In this document: in pieces, positions 52,501-61,589 of the stretch | How positions within the stretch are numbered: position 1 is the first letter of the stretch | How the letters are laid out: the number at the start of each line of letters is the position of its first letter | NCBI GenBank assembly: GCA_013285405.1 | Contig: CP053446.1 | Coordinates: 3,271,001-3,335,000 of the forward strand | Direction of reading: 5' to 3' | Length of the DNA: 64,000 nucleotides | From: Ignavibacteriota bacterium | GTDB lineage: Bacteria > Bacteroidota > Ignavibacteria > Ignavibacteriales > Ignavibacteriaceae | The notes under the pieces: generated by a model | What the model was told of the DNA's origin: nothing | Seen by the model: the letters and a program-made list of their open reading frames with translations, nothing else | The model's database searches: none | Translations under genes and position numbers: made by a program

Positions 52501-53262
52501 ATGAAAAATTTCCTTCGAAATTCTCTGTTAAAAAAAATACTTTACGGTTTTATAGGCTTAATATTATTTATTATCGTTCTGGATAATTTTATAATGCCGT
52601 GGGTTGTGAGTTCTCCTGAAACAACCGTCCCGGAAGTAATCGGAATGCAGGTTACTGAAGGAATTCGTGTACTTGAAGAAAAAGGATTTGAACCTGTAAT
52701 CAGTGATACATCTTATGGTCTTCAATCAAAAGTTGGGGAAATTTTTCTGCAAAAACCTGATCCCGGTGCTGTTGTGAAAGAAGGAAGAACAATTTATTTG
52801 TTTGTTAGTGGTGGTGATAAAACTATATCGGTACCTCTGTTAAAAGGTAAATCACTTCTCGATGCAAAGTTTGCACTTGAACGTTTGGGTCTAAAATTAG
52901 GAAGAATTGAAAGAATTCCTTCCAGCCAGCCTCAGGATATGATTTTTGATCAACAGTTTGAAGAGGGAACATTACTCAAACAAGGTGACTTTGTTGGTGT
53001 TTCAATTAGTGCAGGTACAGGTGGTGGAACGATTATTGTCCCTGATCTGATTGGTAAATCTCTTACAGAAGCAAAAAAGATTCTTGCTGATAGTTCATTG
53101 ATTATAGGAAAGATAAATTATCAACCCTCTGCAACTCTGCTGCCTAACACTATACTTGATCAATATCCAAGCAGTGGTAATTCTGTAAATCCCGGAAATG
53201 CCGTTGACCTTTTTGTTACAAAACCCGCAGATACCAATATTCCTAATGAGGAGAATGATTAA
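52501..53262 (+). CDS. Membrane-anchored protein with three PASTA domains
   Basis: 253 aa. One N-terminal membrane helix (about 14-34), then three PASTA repeats: TTVPEVIGMQVTEGIRVLEE (from about 41), ISVPLLKGKSLLDAKFALER (from about 112) and IIVPDLIGKSLTEAKKILAD (from about 180). PASTA domains bind peptidoglycan precursors or mature wall. No Ser/Thr kinase domain precedes them. The stop comes just before rpe, so the two are co-transcribed. Confidence 0.88.
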   Translation: MKNFLRNSLLKKILYGFIGLILFIIVLDNFIMPWVVSSPETTVPEVIGMQVTEGIRVLEEKGFEPVISDTSYGLQSKVGEIFLQKPDPGAVVKEGRTIYLFVSGGDKTISVPLLKGKSLLDAKFALERLGLKLGRIERIPSSQPQDMIFDQQFEEGTLLKQGDFVGVSISAGTGGGTIIVPDLIGKSLTEAKKILADSSLIIGKINYQPSATLLPNTILDQYPSSGNSVNPGNAVDLFVTKPADTNIPNEEND

Positions 53263-53263
53263 T

Positions 53264-53917
53264 ATGACTTACTTAGCTCCTTCAATACTCTCTGCAGATT
53301 TCTCAAATTTATCGCAGCAAATTCGTATGACTGAAATGGGTGGAGCAGATTGGATTCATTGTGATGTGATGGATGGTCATTTTGTTCCGAATATTACAAT
53401 CGGACCTGTAATAGTAAAAGCTGTTAGAAAAACCACTAAGCTTCCGGTTGATGTCCACTTAATGATTGAAAATCCGGATAAATATTTGGAAGCTTTTGCT
53501 GAAGCAGGTGCAAATTATATATCGGTGCACGTTGAAGAAGTTGTTCATCTTAACAGAACTGTAAATCGAATAAAAGAACTTGGATGTAAAGCTGGTGTTG
53601 TAATAAATCCTGCAACTCCTGTGTCTGCTTTGACAGACATTGCTGAATATATTGATCTGCTACTCATTATGACAGTTAATCCGGGATTCGGAGGACAGGA
53701 ATTTATTCCAAATTCAATCAGAAGAATTGAAGAGGCTGTAATTCTCAGATCAAAACTTAATGCAAATTTTTTAATTGAGATTGATGGCGGTGTTAATTCA
53801 AAAACTATAGTAAAAGCAAAGAAAGCCGGGGCTGATATTTTTGTTGCTGGTTCTGCAATATTTCATTCTGATAATATTACGGCTTCGACTGCCGAATTAA
53901 GGAATCTTATTAAATAA
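53264..53917 (+). CDS. rpe: Ribulose-phosphate 3-epimerase
   Basis: 217 aa TIM-barrel enzyme of the pentose phosphate pathway. LAPSILSADFSNL, HCDVMDGHFVPNITIGP, DVHLMIENPD, MTVNPGFGGQEFI and EIDGGVN are all present. I choose the ATG at 53264 after GAGGAG; an upstream TTG frame overlaps the PASTA gene and lacks family similarity. Confidence 0.96.
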   Translation: MTYLAPSILSADFSNLSQQIRMTEMGGADWIHCDVMDGHFVPNITIGPVIVKAVRKTTKLPVDVHLMIENPDKYLEAFAEAGANYISVHVEEVVHLNRTVNRIKELGCKAGVVINPATPVSALTDIAEYIDLLLIMTVNPGFGGQEFIPNSIRRIEEAVILRSKLNANFLIEIDGGVNSKTIVKAKKAGADIFVAGSAIFHSDNITASTAELRNLIK

Positions 53918-53962
53918 ATGTTACACTGAATCCTTCCAGGTATCAATTTAAGTTACACATAA

Positions 53963-55093
53963 TTGATCTCTCAATTAATAAATCTTTCGTACATTAATTC
54001 TTTTAACAAATACAGGGACAAGTTTAATTATTCTCTTTTGCGTTTTAATGGATTTTATGGGCTTGAACTAAGGAATATTCCGTCAGAATTATTTTACATT
54101 TTTAGTGATAGTAATGGATCAAACATATTTCAATCAGGAAATAATTTTTTGATCACAGGTTCATTTCACGATATCCGAAATAGTATCAATAATATGAAAT
54201 TAACTGAAGTTATAAAATCAGATTTACTTAATCCGATTAAGAATTATGAAAAGTCTTCAATGATCAAATATCAAATCGGTAAAAAAGTATTTGATTTTAA
54301 ATATTCATATTCCATGGGTGTTCTCAACGTCACTCCTGATTCATTTTCTGATGGAGGAAAATTCTTCAAAAAGAAAGAAGCACTTCAACTTGCATCGCGA
54401 ATGGTAGAGGAAGGCGTGGATATTATTGATATTGGCGGAGAATCTACAAGACCGGGATCTATTCCAATTGAAGAGCAGGAAGAATTACAGCGGGTTATTC
54501 CTTTGATTGAAAGAATAATATTAGAAAAACCGGAAACAATTATTTCAGTTGATACAGTACGTTCAAACGTTGCACGAAAAGCTCTTGAAAGCGGTGCAAA
54601 GATAGTTAATGATATTAGCGCAGGAACATTTGATCCAAATATCTTCAATATCATAAAGGATTTTGATGCATCAATGGTAATAATGCATATCAAAGGTAAA
54701 CCTAAAACAATGCAGGTTTCGCCCAGCTATGAAAATGTAATCACTGAGATTTATGACTTTCTTTCCGGACAAATTGAAATTGCGGTGAAGCATGGAATAA
54801 AACAAATTTTTATTGATCCTGGTATTGGCTTTGGAAAAAGAATTGAAGATAATCTTAAACTTTTAAGCAGGCTTGAAGACTTTAAGTCATTGGGATTTCC
54901 TATTTTAATTGGTGTTTCTAGAAAATCTTTTATTGGGAACATCCTTAATTTAAGTATTGAAAACCGGGATGATGCTTCCAATGCTTTAAATGCGATGCTT
55001 TTAACAAAAGGAGCCAGAGTAATACGAACTCATAATTTTGTTCAAGCTGTTCAAACTTGTAAACTTTATAATTCACTTACAGACTATCAATGA
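53963..55093 (+). CDS. folP: Dihydropteroate synthase with N-terminal extension
   Basis: 376 aa. The enzyme core (about 108-376) has MGVLNVTPDSFSDGGKFF, DIGGESTRPGS, VDTVRSNVARKALESGAKIV and PILIGVSRKSFIG, and joins p-aminobenzoate to hydroxymethyldihydropterin. The first 107 residues are an extra domain not recognised. The start is a TTG at 53963; there is no ATG upstream. Overlaps dacA by four bases, a common arrangement of these two genes in the phylum. Confidence 0.9.
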   Translation: MISQLINLSYINSFNKYRDKFNYSLLRFNGFYGLELRNIPSELFYIFSDSNGSNIFQSGNNFLITGSFHDIRNSINNMKLTEVIKSDLLNPIKNYEKSSMIKYQIGKKVFDFKYSYSMGVLNVTPDSFSDGGKFFKKKEALQLASRMVEEGVDIIDIGGESTRPGSIPIEEQEELQRVIPLIERIILEKPETIISVDTVRSNVARKALESGAKIVNDISAGTFDPNIFNIIKDFDASMVIMHIKGKPKTMQVSPSYENVITEIYDFLSGQIEIAVKHGIKQIFIDPGIGFGKRIEDNLKLLSRLEDFKSLGFPILIGVSRKSFIGNILNLSIENRDDASNALNAMLLTKGARVIRTHNFVQAVQTCKLYNSLTDYQ

Positions 55094-55911
55094 TAGAACT
55101 TTTCAAAATCGGATTTTTAACATTTACTCTTTTAGATCTGATTGATATCCTGATCGTGGGTTTTATTGTTTATAAATTATATGTCCTGCTCAGAGGAACA
55201 ATCGCTGCTCAGATTTTTATTGGACTAATAATTATTTTAATCATTTCATTTGCAGCACAGGCAATTCAATTAAAAGCTCTTAACTGGCTTTTGAAACTCA
55301 TTACTGACATCTGGGTGATTGCATTCGTTATTTTGTTTCAACCGGAAATCAGACGTCTGCTGGTAATACTCGCCAGAAATCCTATAATAAAAATATTCAG
55401 TAAGCATGATATTGGTGAATCCGCTGAGATCATTGCCGATGCAGCATTTGAACTTTCTCAGAGACAATATGGAGCGTTGATCGTAATTATCAGAGAAACC
55501 GGAATCAGAACGTATATTGAATCAGGTGAAATTTTAAGTGCCCGACTCAGTAAATCATTAATTACTTCTATTTTCTTCCCAAAATCTTCATTACACGATG
55601 GAGCTGTGATTGTAAAAGGCAATATTGTTGAAGCTGCCAGATGTACTCTGCCTTTATCTACAACCACACAAGTTGATGGAGAAAATCTTGGTATGCGGCA
55701 CAGAGCAGGATTAGGTATAAGTGAACAAGCTGATGTCATAAGTGTAATTGTCTCGGAGGAAACCGGTGGAATTGCAGTGGCTGAGAATGGTATTTTAACA
55801 ACAGGTCTTTCAAAAGATTCACTCAAGAAAAAGTTAAAAGAATCTTTTGTGGCACCAACTCCAAAAGGCTGGAAATCATTATTTGAACAATTCAAAGGTC
55901 ATAAGAAATAA
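55090..55911 (+). CDS. dacA: Diadenylate cyclase (CdaA/DacA type)
   Basis: 273 aa membrane-bound enzyme making c-di-AMP from two ATP. Three N-terminal membrane helices (about 1-85), then the DAC domain with LHDGAVIVKG and RHRAGLGISEQADVISVIVS, the DGA and RHR motifs of the active site. The stop overlaps or abuts the glycosyltransferase frame. Confidence 0.94.
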   Translation: MIELFKIGFLTFTLLDLIDILIVGFIVYKLYVLLRGTIAAQIFIGLIIILIISFAAQAIQLKALNWLLKLITDIWVIAFVILFQPEIRRLLVILARNPIIKIFSKHDIGESAEIIADAAFELSQRQYGALIVIIRETGIRTYIESGEILSARLSKSLITSIFFPKSSLHDGAVIVKGNIVEAARCTLPLSTTTQVDGENLGMRHRAGLGISEQADVISVIVSEETGGIAVAENGILTTGLSKDSLKKKLKESFVAPTPKGWKSLFEQFKGHKK

Positions 55912-56560
55912 TTCCAGTCTGATATGTGCAGTCATTCCTTTTTATAATGAAAAAGAGACTTTGACAATTATTTTAAATGATACATTGAATTATGTTGACT
56001 CTATTATCGCTGTAAACGATGGTTCTATTGATGGCTGGGCTTATGAACAGAATGAAAATAAAATTCATTTTATAAATCTTGACAGGAATTACGGAAAAGG
56101 AAAAGCATTGAATGCAGGATTTGAAGCAGCACTTGAAAGAGGGATGAAAATAATAATTACTCTTGATGCAGATCTTCAGCACGAACCAAAATACATCCCG
56201 CATCTGATAAGCAGTTTGGAGACGTATGATATCGTTATTGGAAACCGATTAAAAAATTTAACTGGTATGCCTGTTCAAAGAAAGTTGAGTAATAAGTTAA
56301 CTTCAGTTTTGCTTTCATTTAAAACAAAACAAAAAATAGTGGATAGTCAATGTGGTTTCCGGGCATTCCGATCCGAAGTATTAAAAAATGTCCGAACCAA
56401 TAGCCCAGGATTTGAAGCAGAGAGTGAAATGATTATCCAAGCTGCAAAAAAAGGATTCAGGATAGGCTTTGTTGATGTTCCAACTATCTACGGAAAGGAA
56501 AAGAGCAAAATGAAACCTTTGCAGGCGATAATCGGTTTTTTAAGGGTTCTATTATCTTAA
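55883..56560 (+). CDS. Family 2 glycosyltransferase
   Basis: About 225 aa. VIPFYNEKETLTIIL, VDSIIAVNDGSIDG, NYGKGKALNAGFE and ITLDADLQHEPKYIPHL mark a GT2 enzyme related to dolichyl/polyprenyl-phosphate sugar transferases, without membrane helices. The start is uncertain: no ATG exists, and I use the TTG at 55883; a TTG at 55847 or a CTG at 55919 are possible. It overlaps dacA by 29 bases in the form chosen. Confidence 0.8.
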   Translation: MNNSKVIRNNSSLICAVIPFYNEKETLTIILNDTLNYVDSIIAVNDGSIDGWAYEQNENKIHFINLDRNYGKGKALNAGFEAALERGMKIIITLDADLQHEPKYIPHLISSLETYDIVIGNRLKNLTGMPVQRKLSNKLTSVLLSFKTKQKIVDSQCGFRAFRSEVLKNVRTNSPGFEAESEMIIQAAKKGFRIGFVDVPTIYGKEKSKMKPLQAIIGFLRVLLS

Positions 56561-56660
56561 ACAATGAATTAATTTTATAGTCGAAAACAAAATTTTTCTA
56601 AGTTATTTTTGTCAATGACAGGATAAACGTTTTTGTATTATAAAAGAATGGAGTGATAAA

Positions 56661-57338
56661 ATGAAATTAAGATATTTTTCACATTCAGCTTTTCAACTGA
56701 CCACATCTGTCGGTACGAAAATTTTAATAGATCCGTTTTTATCAGGAAATCCAACGTCACCTGTAAAACAGAACGAAGTTGACGCAAATTATATAATTCT
56801 GACTCACGCACATGGTGATCATATTGGTGATAGTTTCGAGATAGCAAAAAGATGTAACTCTACATTTATTTGCGTTAATGAACTGGCAAATTATTGTAAG
56901 TCTAAAGGATTTAATGCTCACAATATGCATATTGGTGGTGCACATAATTTTGATTTTGGAAAAGTTAAATTTACTATAGCTCACCATGGTTCATTAACTC
57001 CGGATAACCATTATGCCGGAGAACCTGCCGGAGTTATTATATCAGTTGACGGAAAAAATGTTTATCATACCGGCGATACCGGATTATTTTATGATATGAA
57101 ACTGATAGGTGAGATGACCCCAATTGATTATATGCTTCTGCCGATTGGAGATAATTTTACGATGGGAATTACGGATGCAGTTAAAGCAGTTGAATTTGTT
57201 TCACCAAAATTTGCTGTGCCAATACATTATAACACTTTTCCGGTTATCATTGCGGATCCAAATGAGTTCAAAAAATTATGTGAATCTAAAGGTCACCAGG
57301 TGAAAGTACTTAAGTTTGGAGAAGAAATAGAATTATAA
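56661..57338 (+). CDS. Metal-dependent hydrolase of the UPF0173/beta-lactamase-fold family
   Basis: 225 aa. HSAFQLTTS at the start, metal motif THAHGDHIGDS (about 50-60), then IAHHGSLTPDNHYAG, VYHTGDTGLFYDM and FAVPIHYNTFP. The family (YtkL-like) has no settled substrate. Free-standing between the glycosyltransferase and parA. Confidence 0.9.
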   Translation: MKLRYFSHSAFQLTTSVGTKILIDPFLSGNPTSPVKQNEVDANYIILTHAHGDHIGDSFEIAKRCNSTFICVNELANYCKSKGFNAHNMHIGGAHNFDFGKVKFTIAHHGSLTPDNHYAGEPAGVIISVDGKNVYHTGDTGLFYDMKLIGEMTPIDYMLLPIGDNFTMGITDAVKAVEFVSPKFAVPIHYNTFPVIIADPNEFKKLCESKGHQVKVLKFGEEIEL

Positions 57339-57366
57339 CTAAACTGGATAGTAAATAAATAATTTA

Positions 57367-58152
57367 ATGACTAAAATAATAGCCATAGCAAATCAAAAAG
57401 GAGGAGTAGGTAAAACTACCACCGCTATCAATTTATCTTCACTTCTTGCTGCTGCAGAAATGAAAACACTTTTGATTGATATTGATCCACAATCTAATTC
57501 ATCCTCCGGACTTAGTGTGGTAAAACATAGTCCCTCCGTTTATGAAGTGCTTGTCGGCAATGAAAACATAAAAGATGCGATAATAGAATCATTTATGCCG
57601 TTTCTTGATTTACTTCCTTCAAATATTAACCTTGTTGGTGCAGAAATTGAAATGGTTGAATTACCAAAAAGAGAAACAATACTTAAAGAATCTCTGCAGG
57701 AAATTTCGGAGAGATATGATTATATTTTAATTGATTGTCCGCCTTCGCTTGGTCTGTTAACACTCAATGCGCTTACTGCTGCAGATTCAGTATTGATTCC
57801 TGTCCAGTGTGAATATTTTGCGCTCGAAGGTTTAGGTCAACTCTTAAACACTATCAATATTGTCAAACAATATTACAATAGTAAATTAACAATTGAAGGC
57901 GTTCTGCTTACAATGTTTGATACCCGATTAAGACTTTCGCATCAGGTTGCAGATGAAGTGAGAAAATATTTTGGTGAGAAAGTTTATAATACGGTCATTA
58001 ACCGAAATGTTAGAATATCTGAGGCTCCAAGTTTTGGAAAACCAATCATACACTATGACGCTGTATCAACCGGTGCGCAAAATTATATGGCGCTTGCTGT
58101 TGAAGTTATTGAAAGAAATTCAAAATCTATAAATACTGTAGGAAATGAGTAA
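57367..58152 (+). CDS. parA: Chromosome partitioning ATPase ParA/Soj
   Basis: 261 aa. Deviant Walker A KGGVGKTTTAINL at the N-terminus, LLIDIDPQSNSSSGL, YDYILIDCPPSLGLLTLNAL and the C-terminal RISEAPSFGKPII. Works with ParB, which follows with an eight-base overlap. Chromosomal type; this pair often lies near the origin, but no parS site was identified in this window. Confidence 0.95.
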   Translation: MTKIIAIANQKGGVGKTTTAINLSSLLAAAEMKTLLIDIDPQSNSSSGLSVVKHSPSVYEVLVGNENIKDAIIESFMPFLDLLPSNINLVGAEIEMVELPKRETILKESLQEISERYDYILIDCPPSLGLLTLNALTAADSVLIPVQCEYFALEGLGQLLNTINIVKQYYNSKLTIEGVLLTMFDTRLRLSHQVADEVRKYFGEKVYNTVINRNVRISEAPSFGKPIIHYDAVSTGAQNYMALAVEVIERNSKSINTVGNE

Positions 58153-59098
58153 AATGAAAACAGGTTTAGGCAGAGGATTAGATGCTTTGATCAAGCCTCA
58201 GGAATATATTAAAAATACTGAGCAAAATGTTGACTTATCAAGAGTTAAGGACGACGATGGTAAACAGATTGATGTCCTTGCAAAAATTGCTGTTGAGTTT
58301 GTATCAAGAAATCCATATCAGCCTCGTTTCAATATTGATCCTGTATCGCTTGATGAACTTAAAAAATCAATACTTACAAATGGTTTGATCCAGCCGATTA
58401 CAGTAAGGAGAACACCTGATCATAAATATCAGTTAATCTCTGGTGAGAGAAGACTTCAGGCTTGCAAAGAGATTGGATTCAAGGAAATACCAGCATACAT
58501 CATTGATGTTGATTCTGACGAATTAATGCTGGCGCTTGCTTTGATTGAAAATATTCAACGAGAAAAGTTAAATGCTATTGAGGTTGGCACTGCTTACAAA
58601 AGATTGATGGATGAATGTCATCTTACTCAGGAACAAATTGCTGAGAGAGTTGGTAAAGACAGAACGACTGTTGCAAATACTATCAGGTTATTGAAACTTC
58701 CACAAAAAATTCAGGACGCGTTGGCTCAGGATAAAATTACATCCGGACACGCAAGAGCATTAATCAATCTTGACAATGAGCCACTTCAGCTTCAATTGCT
58801 CGATAATATTCTCAGTAAAAATCTATCTGTAAGAAAAGTTGAACGGCTTGTCCGAGAATTGAATGAAGGTGGCACCAGAAAAATAAATAAGACTCAAACA
58901 AATGATGATGTGAAAGCTACTTTCTACACTCCAAATTTACGTGATGTGGAAGATAAACTGCGCGTAATTTTTGGAACAAAGGTTAAATGTGTTCAGAGAA
59001 AAGACGGTACCGGCGAAATAACTTTAGAGTACTATTCAAAAGATGAATTCGAGCGTTTAATTGAACTCTTTGAAATTATTACCAAGAATTATAATTAG
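58145..59098 (+). CDS. parB: Chromosome partitioning protein ParB
   Basis: 317 aa CTP-dependent DNA clamp. KMKTGLGRGLDALIKP at the N-terminus (ParA-stimulating), VSRNPYQPRFNIDP, LISGERRLQACKEIG, ALIENIQREKLNAIEV, the HTH region TQEQIAERVGKDRTTVANTI and a C-terminal dimer domain. Confidence 0.95.
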   Translation: MSKMKTGLGRGLDALIKPQEYIKNTEQNVDLSRVKDDDGKQIDVLAKIAVEFVSRNPYQPRFNIDPVSLDELKKSILTNGLIQPITVRRTPDHKYQLISGERRLQACKEIGFKEIPAYIIDVDSDELMLALALIENIQREKLNAIEVGTAYKRLMDECHLTQEQIAERVGKDRTTVANTIRLLKLPQKIQDALAQDKITSGHARALINLDNEPLQLQLLDNILSKNLSVRKVERLVRELNEGGTRKINKTQTNDDVKATFYTPNLRDVEDKLRVIFGTKVKCVQRKDGTGEITLEYYSKDEFERLIELFEIITKNYN

Positions 59099-59555
59099 TA
59101 TATTTTTTGTACTGGTTATTTTTTCCACGATAACTCACAGTCAGGAAATCACCGATACAAACCCTCCTTCCGATACCGGATTTGTTTTGCAAAAATCACC
59201 ATGGGGTGCTGTTCTGCGAAGTGCTGTAATTCCTGGATTCGGTCAATTTTATAATGAATCATACTGGAAAATACCGGTCATCTGGGGTGTTGGCGCTTTA
59301 TTTATTTCTGGTTGGGTTCATAACAATAATCTTTATAAAGATTATAAAGATTTGTTTATTGAAACCGGAAATCAAAATTATTTGCAATACAGAGATTTTT
59401 ACAGAGATCAACGTGATAATTTTGCAATTTATCTGGCGTTGTTATATCTGCTAAATCTGGTTGATGCTTATGTCGATGCTCATTTGTATGATTTCAACGT
59501 AGATGAAGATCTTATCACAGGATCTTCAAGATTAAATTTCAGACTTTATTTCTGA
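59061..59555 (+). CDS. DUF5683-type exported/membrane protein
   Basis: 164 aa. Signal sequence (LPRIIISIFFVLVIFSTITHS), then WGAVLRSAVIPGFGQFYNES and two hydrophobic stretches, typical of the DUF5683 family placed after parB in Bacteroidota. Function unknown. The TTG start at 59061 lies inside parB; the frame fits well from there. Confidence 0.8.
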   Translation: MNSLKLLPRIIISIFFVLVIFSTITHSQEITDTNPPSDTGFVLQKSPWGAVLRSAVIPGFGQFYNESYWKIPVIWGVGALFISGWVHNNNLYKDYKDLFIETGNQNYLQYRDFYRDQRDNFAIYLALLYLLNLVDAYVDAHLYDFNVDEDLITGSSRLNFRLYF

Positions 59556-59571
59556 ACTTAAAAACCTGTAG

Positions 59572-60282
59572 ATGAAAAACTCAATTACTTGTCCTCATTG
59601 CAAGTCCGATAATGCTTTCTATAATGTAACATGCAATAAATGTGGATATTATCTGCGGGACAAAATCTATAATATTGATCTGTGGTCAATTATTATAAAA
59701 TTAATTGATAATCCTTCAAAGGCTTTCAGAAATATCATTTATGCGGAGCATAAAAATTTTATTTTTTTTATTCTTCTTTTCATCTCTGCAAAAGTTTTAA
59801 TCAACAGTCGTTTCCTTTCAATGGTCAGCGTTGGAGAATTTCAAACAACATTAGAATTGTTTTTCAGTTATCTGATCGTTCTGGTCTCTGTACTAATTTT
59901 TTTTATTGTATTCACTTTTGCTTATAAATCACTATGTATTTTTCAGAGTGTTCATTTCAGATTTGCGGATATTATTTCTTTAATTATCTATTCTCAAATT
60001 CCATTTGTTTTTGGACTAATAATTTTATTTCCTCTTGAGTTGGTGATCTTTGGTGATTACTTGTTCTCAATTAATCCATCACCTTTCTTAATAAAAGGCA
60101 GCATAGCATATCTGTTTCTTGTAATGGAATTAGCATTAATATTATGGAATATATTTCTCACTTTCTTAGCTTTCAAAGTTCACTCACACAATCTTATCCT
60201 CAGCACTGTTGTTACGATTAGTTTCGTTGTTTTGTTCTGGGTTTTAATATACTTTTGTTCAGTTATCATATTTACAATTTAA
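59572..60282 (+). CDS. Zinc-ribbon and Yip1-like membrane protein
   Basis: 236 aa. N-terminal zinc ribbon CPHCKSDNAFYNVTCNKCGY (residues 7-26), a short linker, then five hydrophobic helices of the YIP1 type (about 62-236). Function is unknown. It is placed between the DUF5683 gene and argD, with three bases to argD. Confidence 0.75.
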   Translation: MKNSITCPHCKSDNAFYNVTCNKCGYYLRDKIYNIDLWSIIIKLIDNPSKAFRNIIYAEHKNFIFFILLFISAKVLINSRFLSMVSVGEFQTTLELFFSYLIVLVSVLIFFIVFTFAYKSLCIFQSVHFRFADIISLIIYSQIPFVFGLIILFPLELVIFGDYLFSINPSPFLIKGSIAYLFLVMELALILWNIFLTFLAFKVHSHNLILSTVVTISFVVLFWVLIYFCSVIIFTI

Positions 60283-60285
60283 ATT

Positions 60286-61470
60286 ATGTCATCAACCGAT
60301 AATTCCTTTAACAGAGATGAAGAATATATTGTTCACACCTATAAAAGATTGCCTATAGAAATTACACACGGCGAGGGTGTTTATTTATTTTCAAAAGATG
60401 GCAGGAAATATCTTGATTTTTTTTCTGGTCTTGCTGTGAATGCCCTTGGTTACGGAAATAAAAAAGTAATTAGTTCAATAGAGGATCAGCTAAATAAATA
60501 TCTGCACATTTCTAACTATTATATCAGTACGCCCCAGATCCAACTTGCTGAAAAATTAGTCAAGTATTCAGGATTATCAAAAGTATTTTTCACAAACAGC
60601 GGAACAGAAGCAATTGAAGCTTCACTGAAACTGGTAAGAAAAGTATCCGGACCTCAAAAAAGAATAATTGCATTTTCAAATGCATTTCATGGAAGAACTT
60701 ATGGCGCATTGAGTATTAGTGGAAAAGAAAAATATAAAAAACAATTTGAGCCGTTAGTTCCAAATATTGTTCGATTAAATTTTAATGACATTGATGAAAT
60801 TAAAAACTCAATAGATGCTAATACTGCAGCAGTTTTTATAGAGTTTGTTCAGGGAGAAGCAGGAATTTATACTGCTTCAGCACAATTCGTTCAACAGTTA
60901 GATGAACTAAGAAAAATATTTGGTTTCATACTGGTCGCTGATGAGATTCAAACTGGAATAGGTCGAACCGGTAAGCGTTTTTCATTTAATCATTACAATA
61001 TAGAGCCCGATATAATTGTTTTAGCTAAAGCAATTGGAGGAGGATTACCTCTGGGTGCTATGATTATTAACAAAAAATATTCAGAGGCATTTCAACCTGG
61101 TGATCATGGAAGTACTTTCGGGGGCAATCCGGTTGCGTGCGCTGCTGGGTTGGCTGTTACCGAAATAGTTTTTGAAAATGGATTGGTTGATCAAGTGGAA
61201 AAATTGGGAAATTATTTCAAATCAGAATTAGTATCAATCTCAACGAACTTTCAATCAATTATAAATGAAGTTAGGGGAATTGGATTCATGCTCGGTGTGG
61301 AATTGAAAGATTCCTGTTTAAATATTGTTGATGAGTTTTTGAAAAATGGAATATTGGTTAATTGTACAAATGACAAAGTAATCAGGATTTTACCACCACT
61401 TATTGCAACAAAAGACAACATTGATTATTTCCTGAGTACTTTTAGAAATATTCTAAACAAATACTCGTGA
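60286..61470 (+). CDS. argD: Acetylornithine aminotransferase-family enzyme
   Basis: 394 aa class III PLP aminotransferase. YLDFFSGLAVNALGYG, FFTNSGTEAIEASLKL, FSNAFHGRTYGALSISG, VADEIQTGIGRTGK and the PLP lysine in LAKAIGGGLPLGAMI. ArgD is the likely identity; ornithine or 4-aminobutyrate aminotransferase are close relatives and cannot be excluded by sight. Confidence 0.83.
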   Translation: MSSTDNSFNRDEEYIVHTYKRLPIEITHGEGVYLFSKDGRKYLDFFSGLAVNALGYGNKKVISSIEDQLNKYLHISNYYISTPQIQLAEKLVKYSGLSKVFFTNSGTEAIEASLKLVRKVSGPQKRIIAFSNAFHGRTYGALSISGKEKYKKQFEPLVPNIVRLNFNDIDEIKNSIDANTAAVFIEFVQGEAGIYTASAQFVQQLDELRKIFGFILVADEIQTGIGRTGKRFSFNHYNIEPDIIVLAKAIGGGLPLGAMIINKKYSEAFQPGDHGSTFGGNPVACAAGLAVTEIVFENGLVDQVEKLGNYFKSELVSISTNFQSIINEVRGIGFMLGVELKDSCLNIVDEFLKNGILVNCTNDKVIRILPPLIATKDNIDYFLSTFRNILNKYS

Positions 61471-61589
61471 TGATTTCTTCATTAACTTCTTACATTCTTG
61501 TAATAGGAACTCGTTTATCCGGATTATTTACAGTCAGAAGATTAAAGGAATAAATTTCATCAGGCAAAAGGACACGAATAGTCAAAACG

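Noticed and set aside
57367-59098. Replication origin next to parAB
   Set aside because: No DnaA-box cluster or AT-rich unwinding region was recognised, and no dnaA or rnpA/rpmH is nearby.
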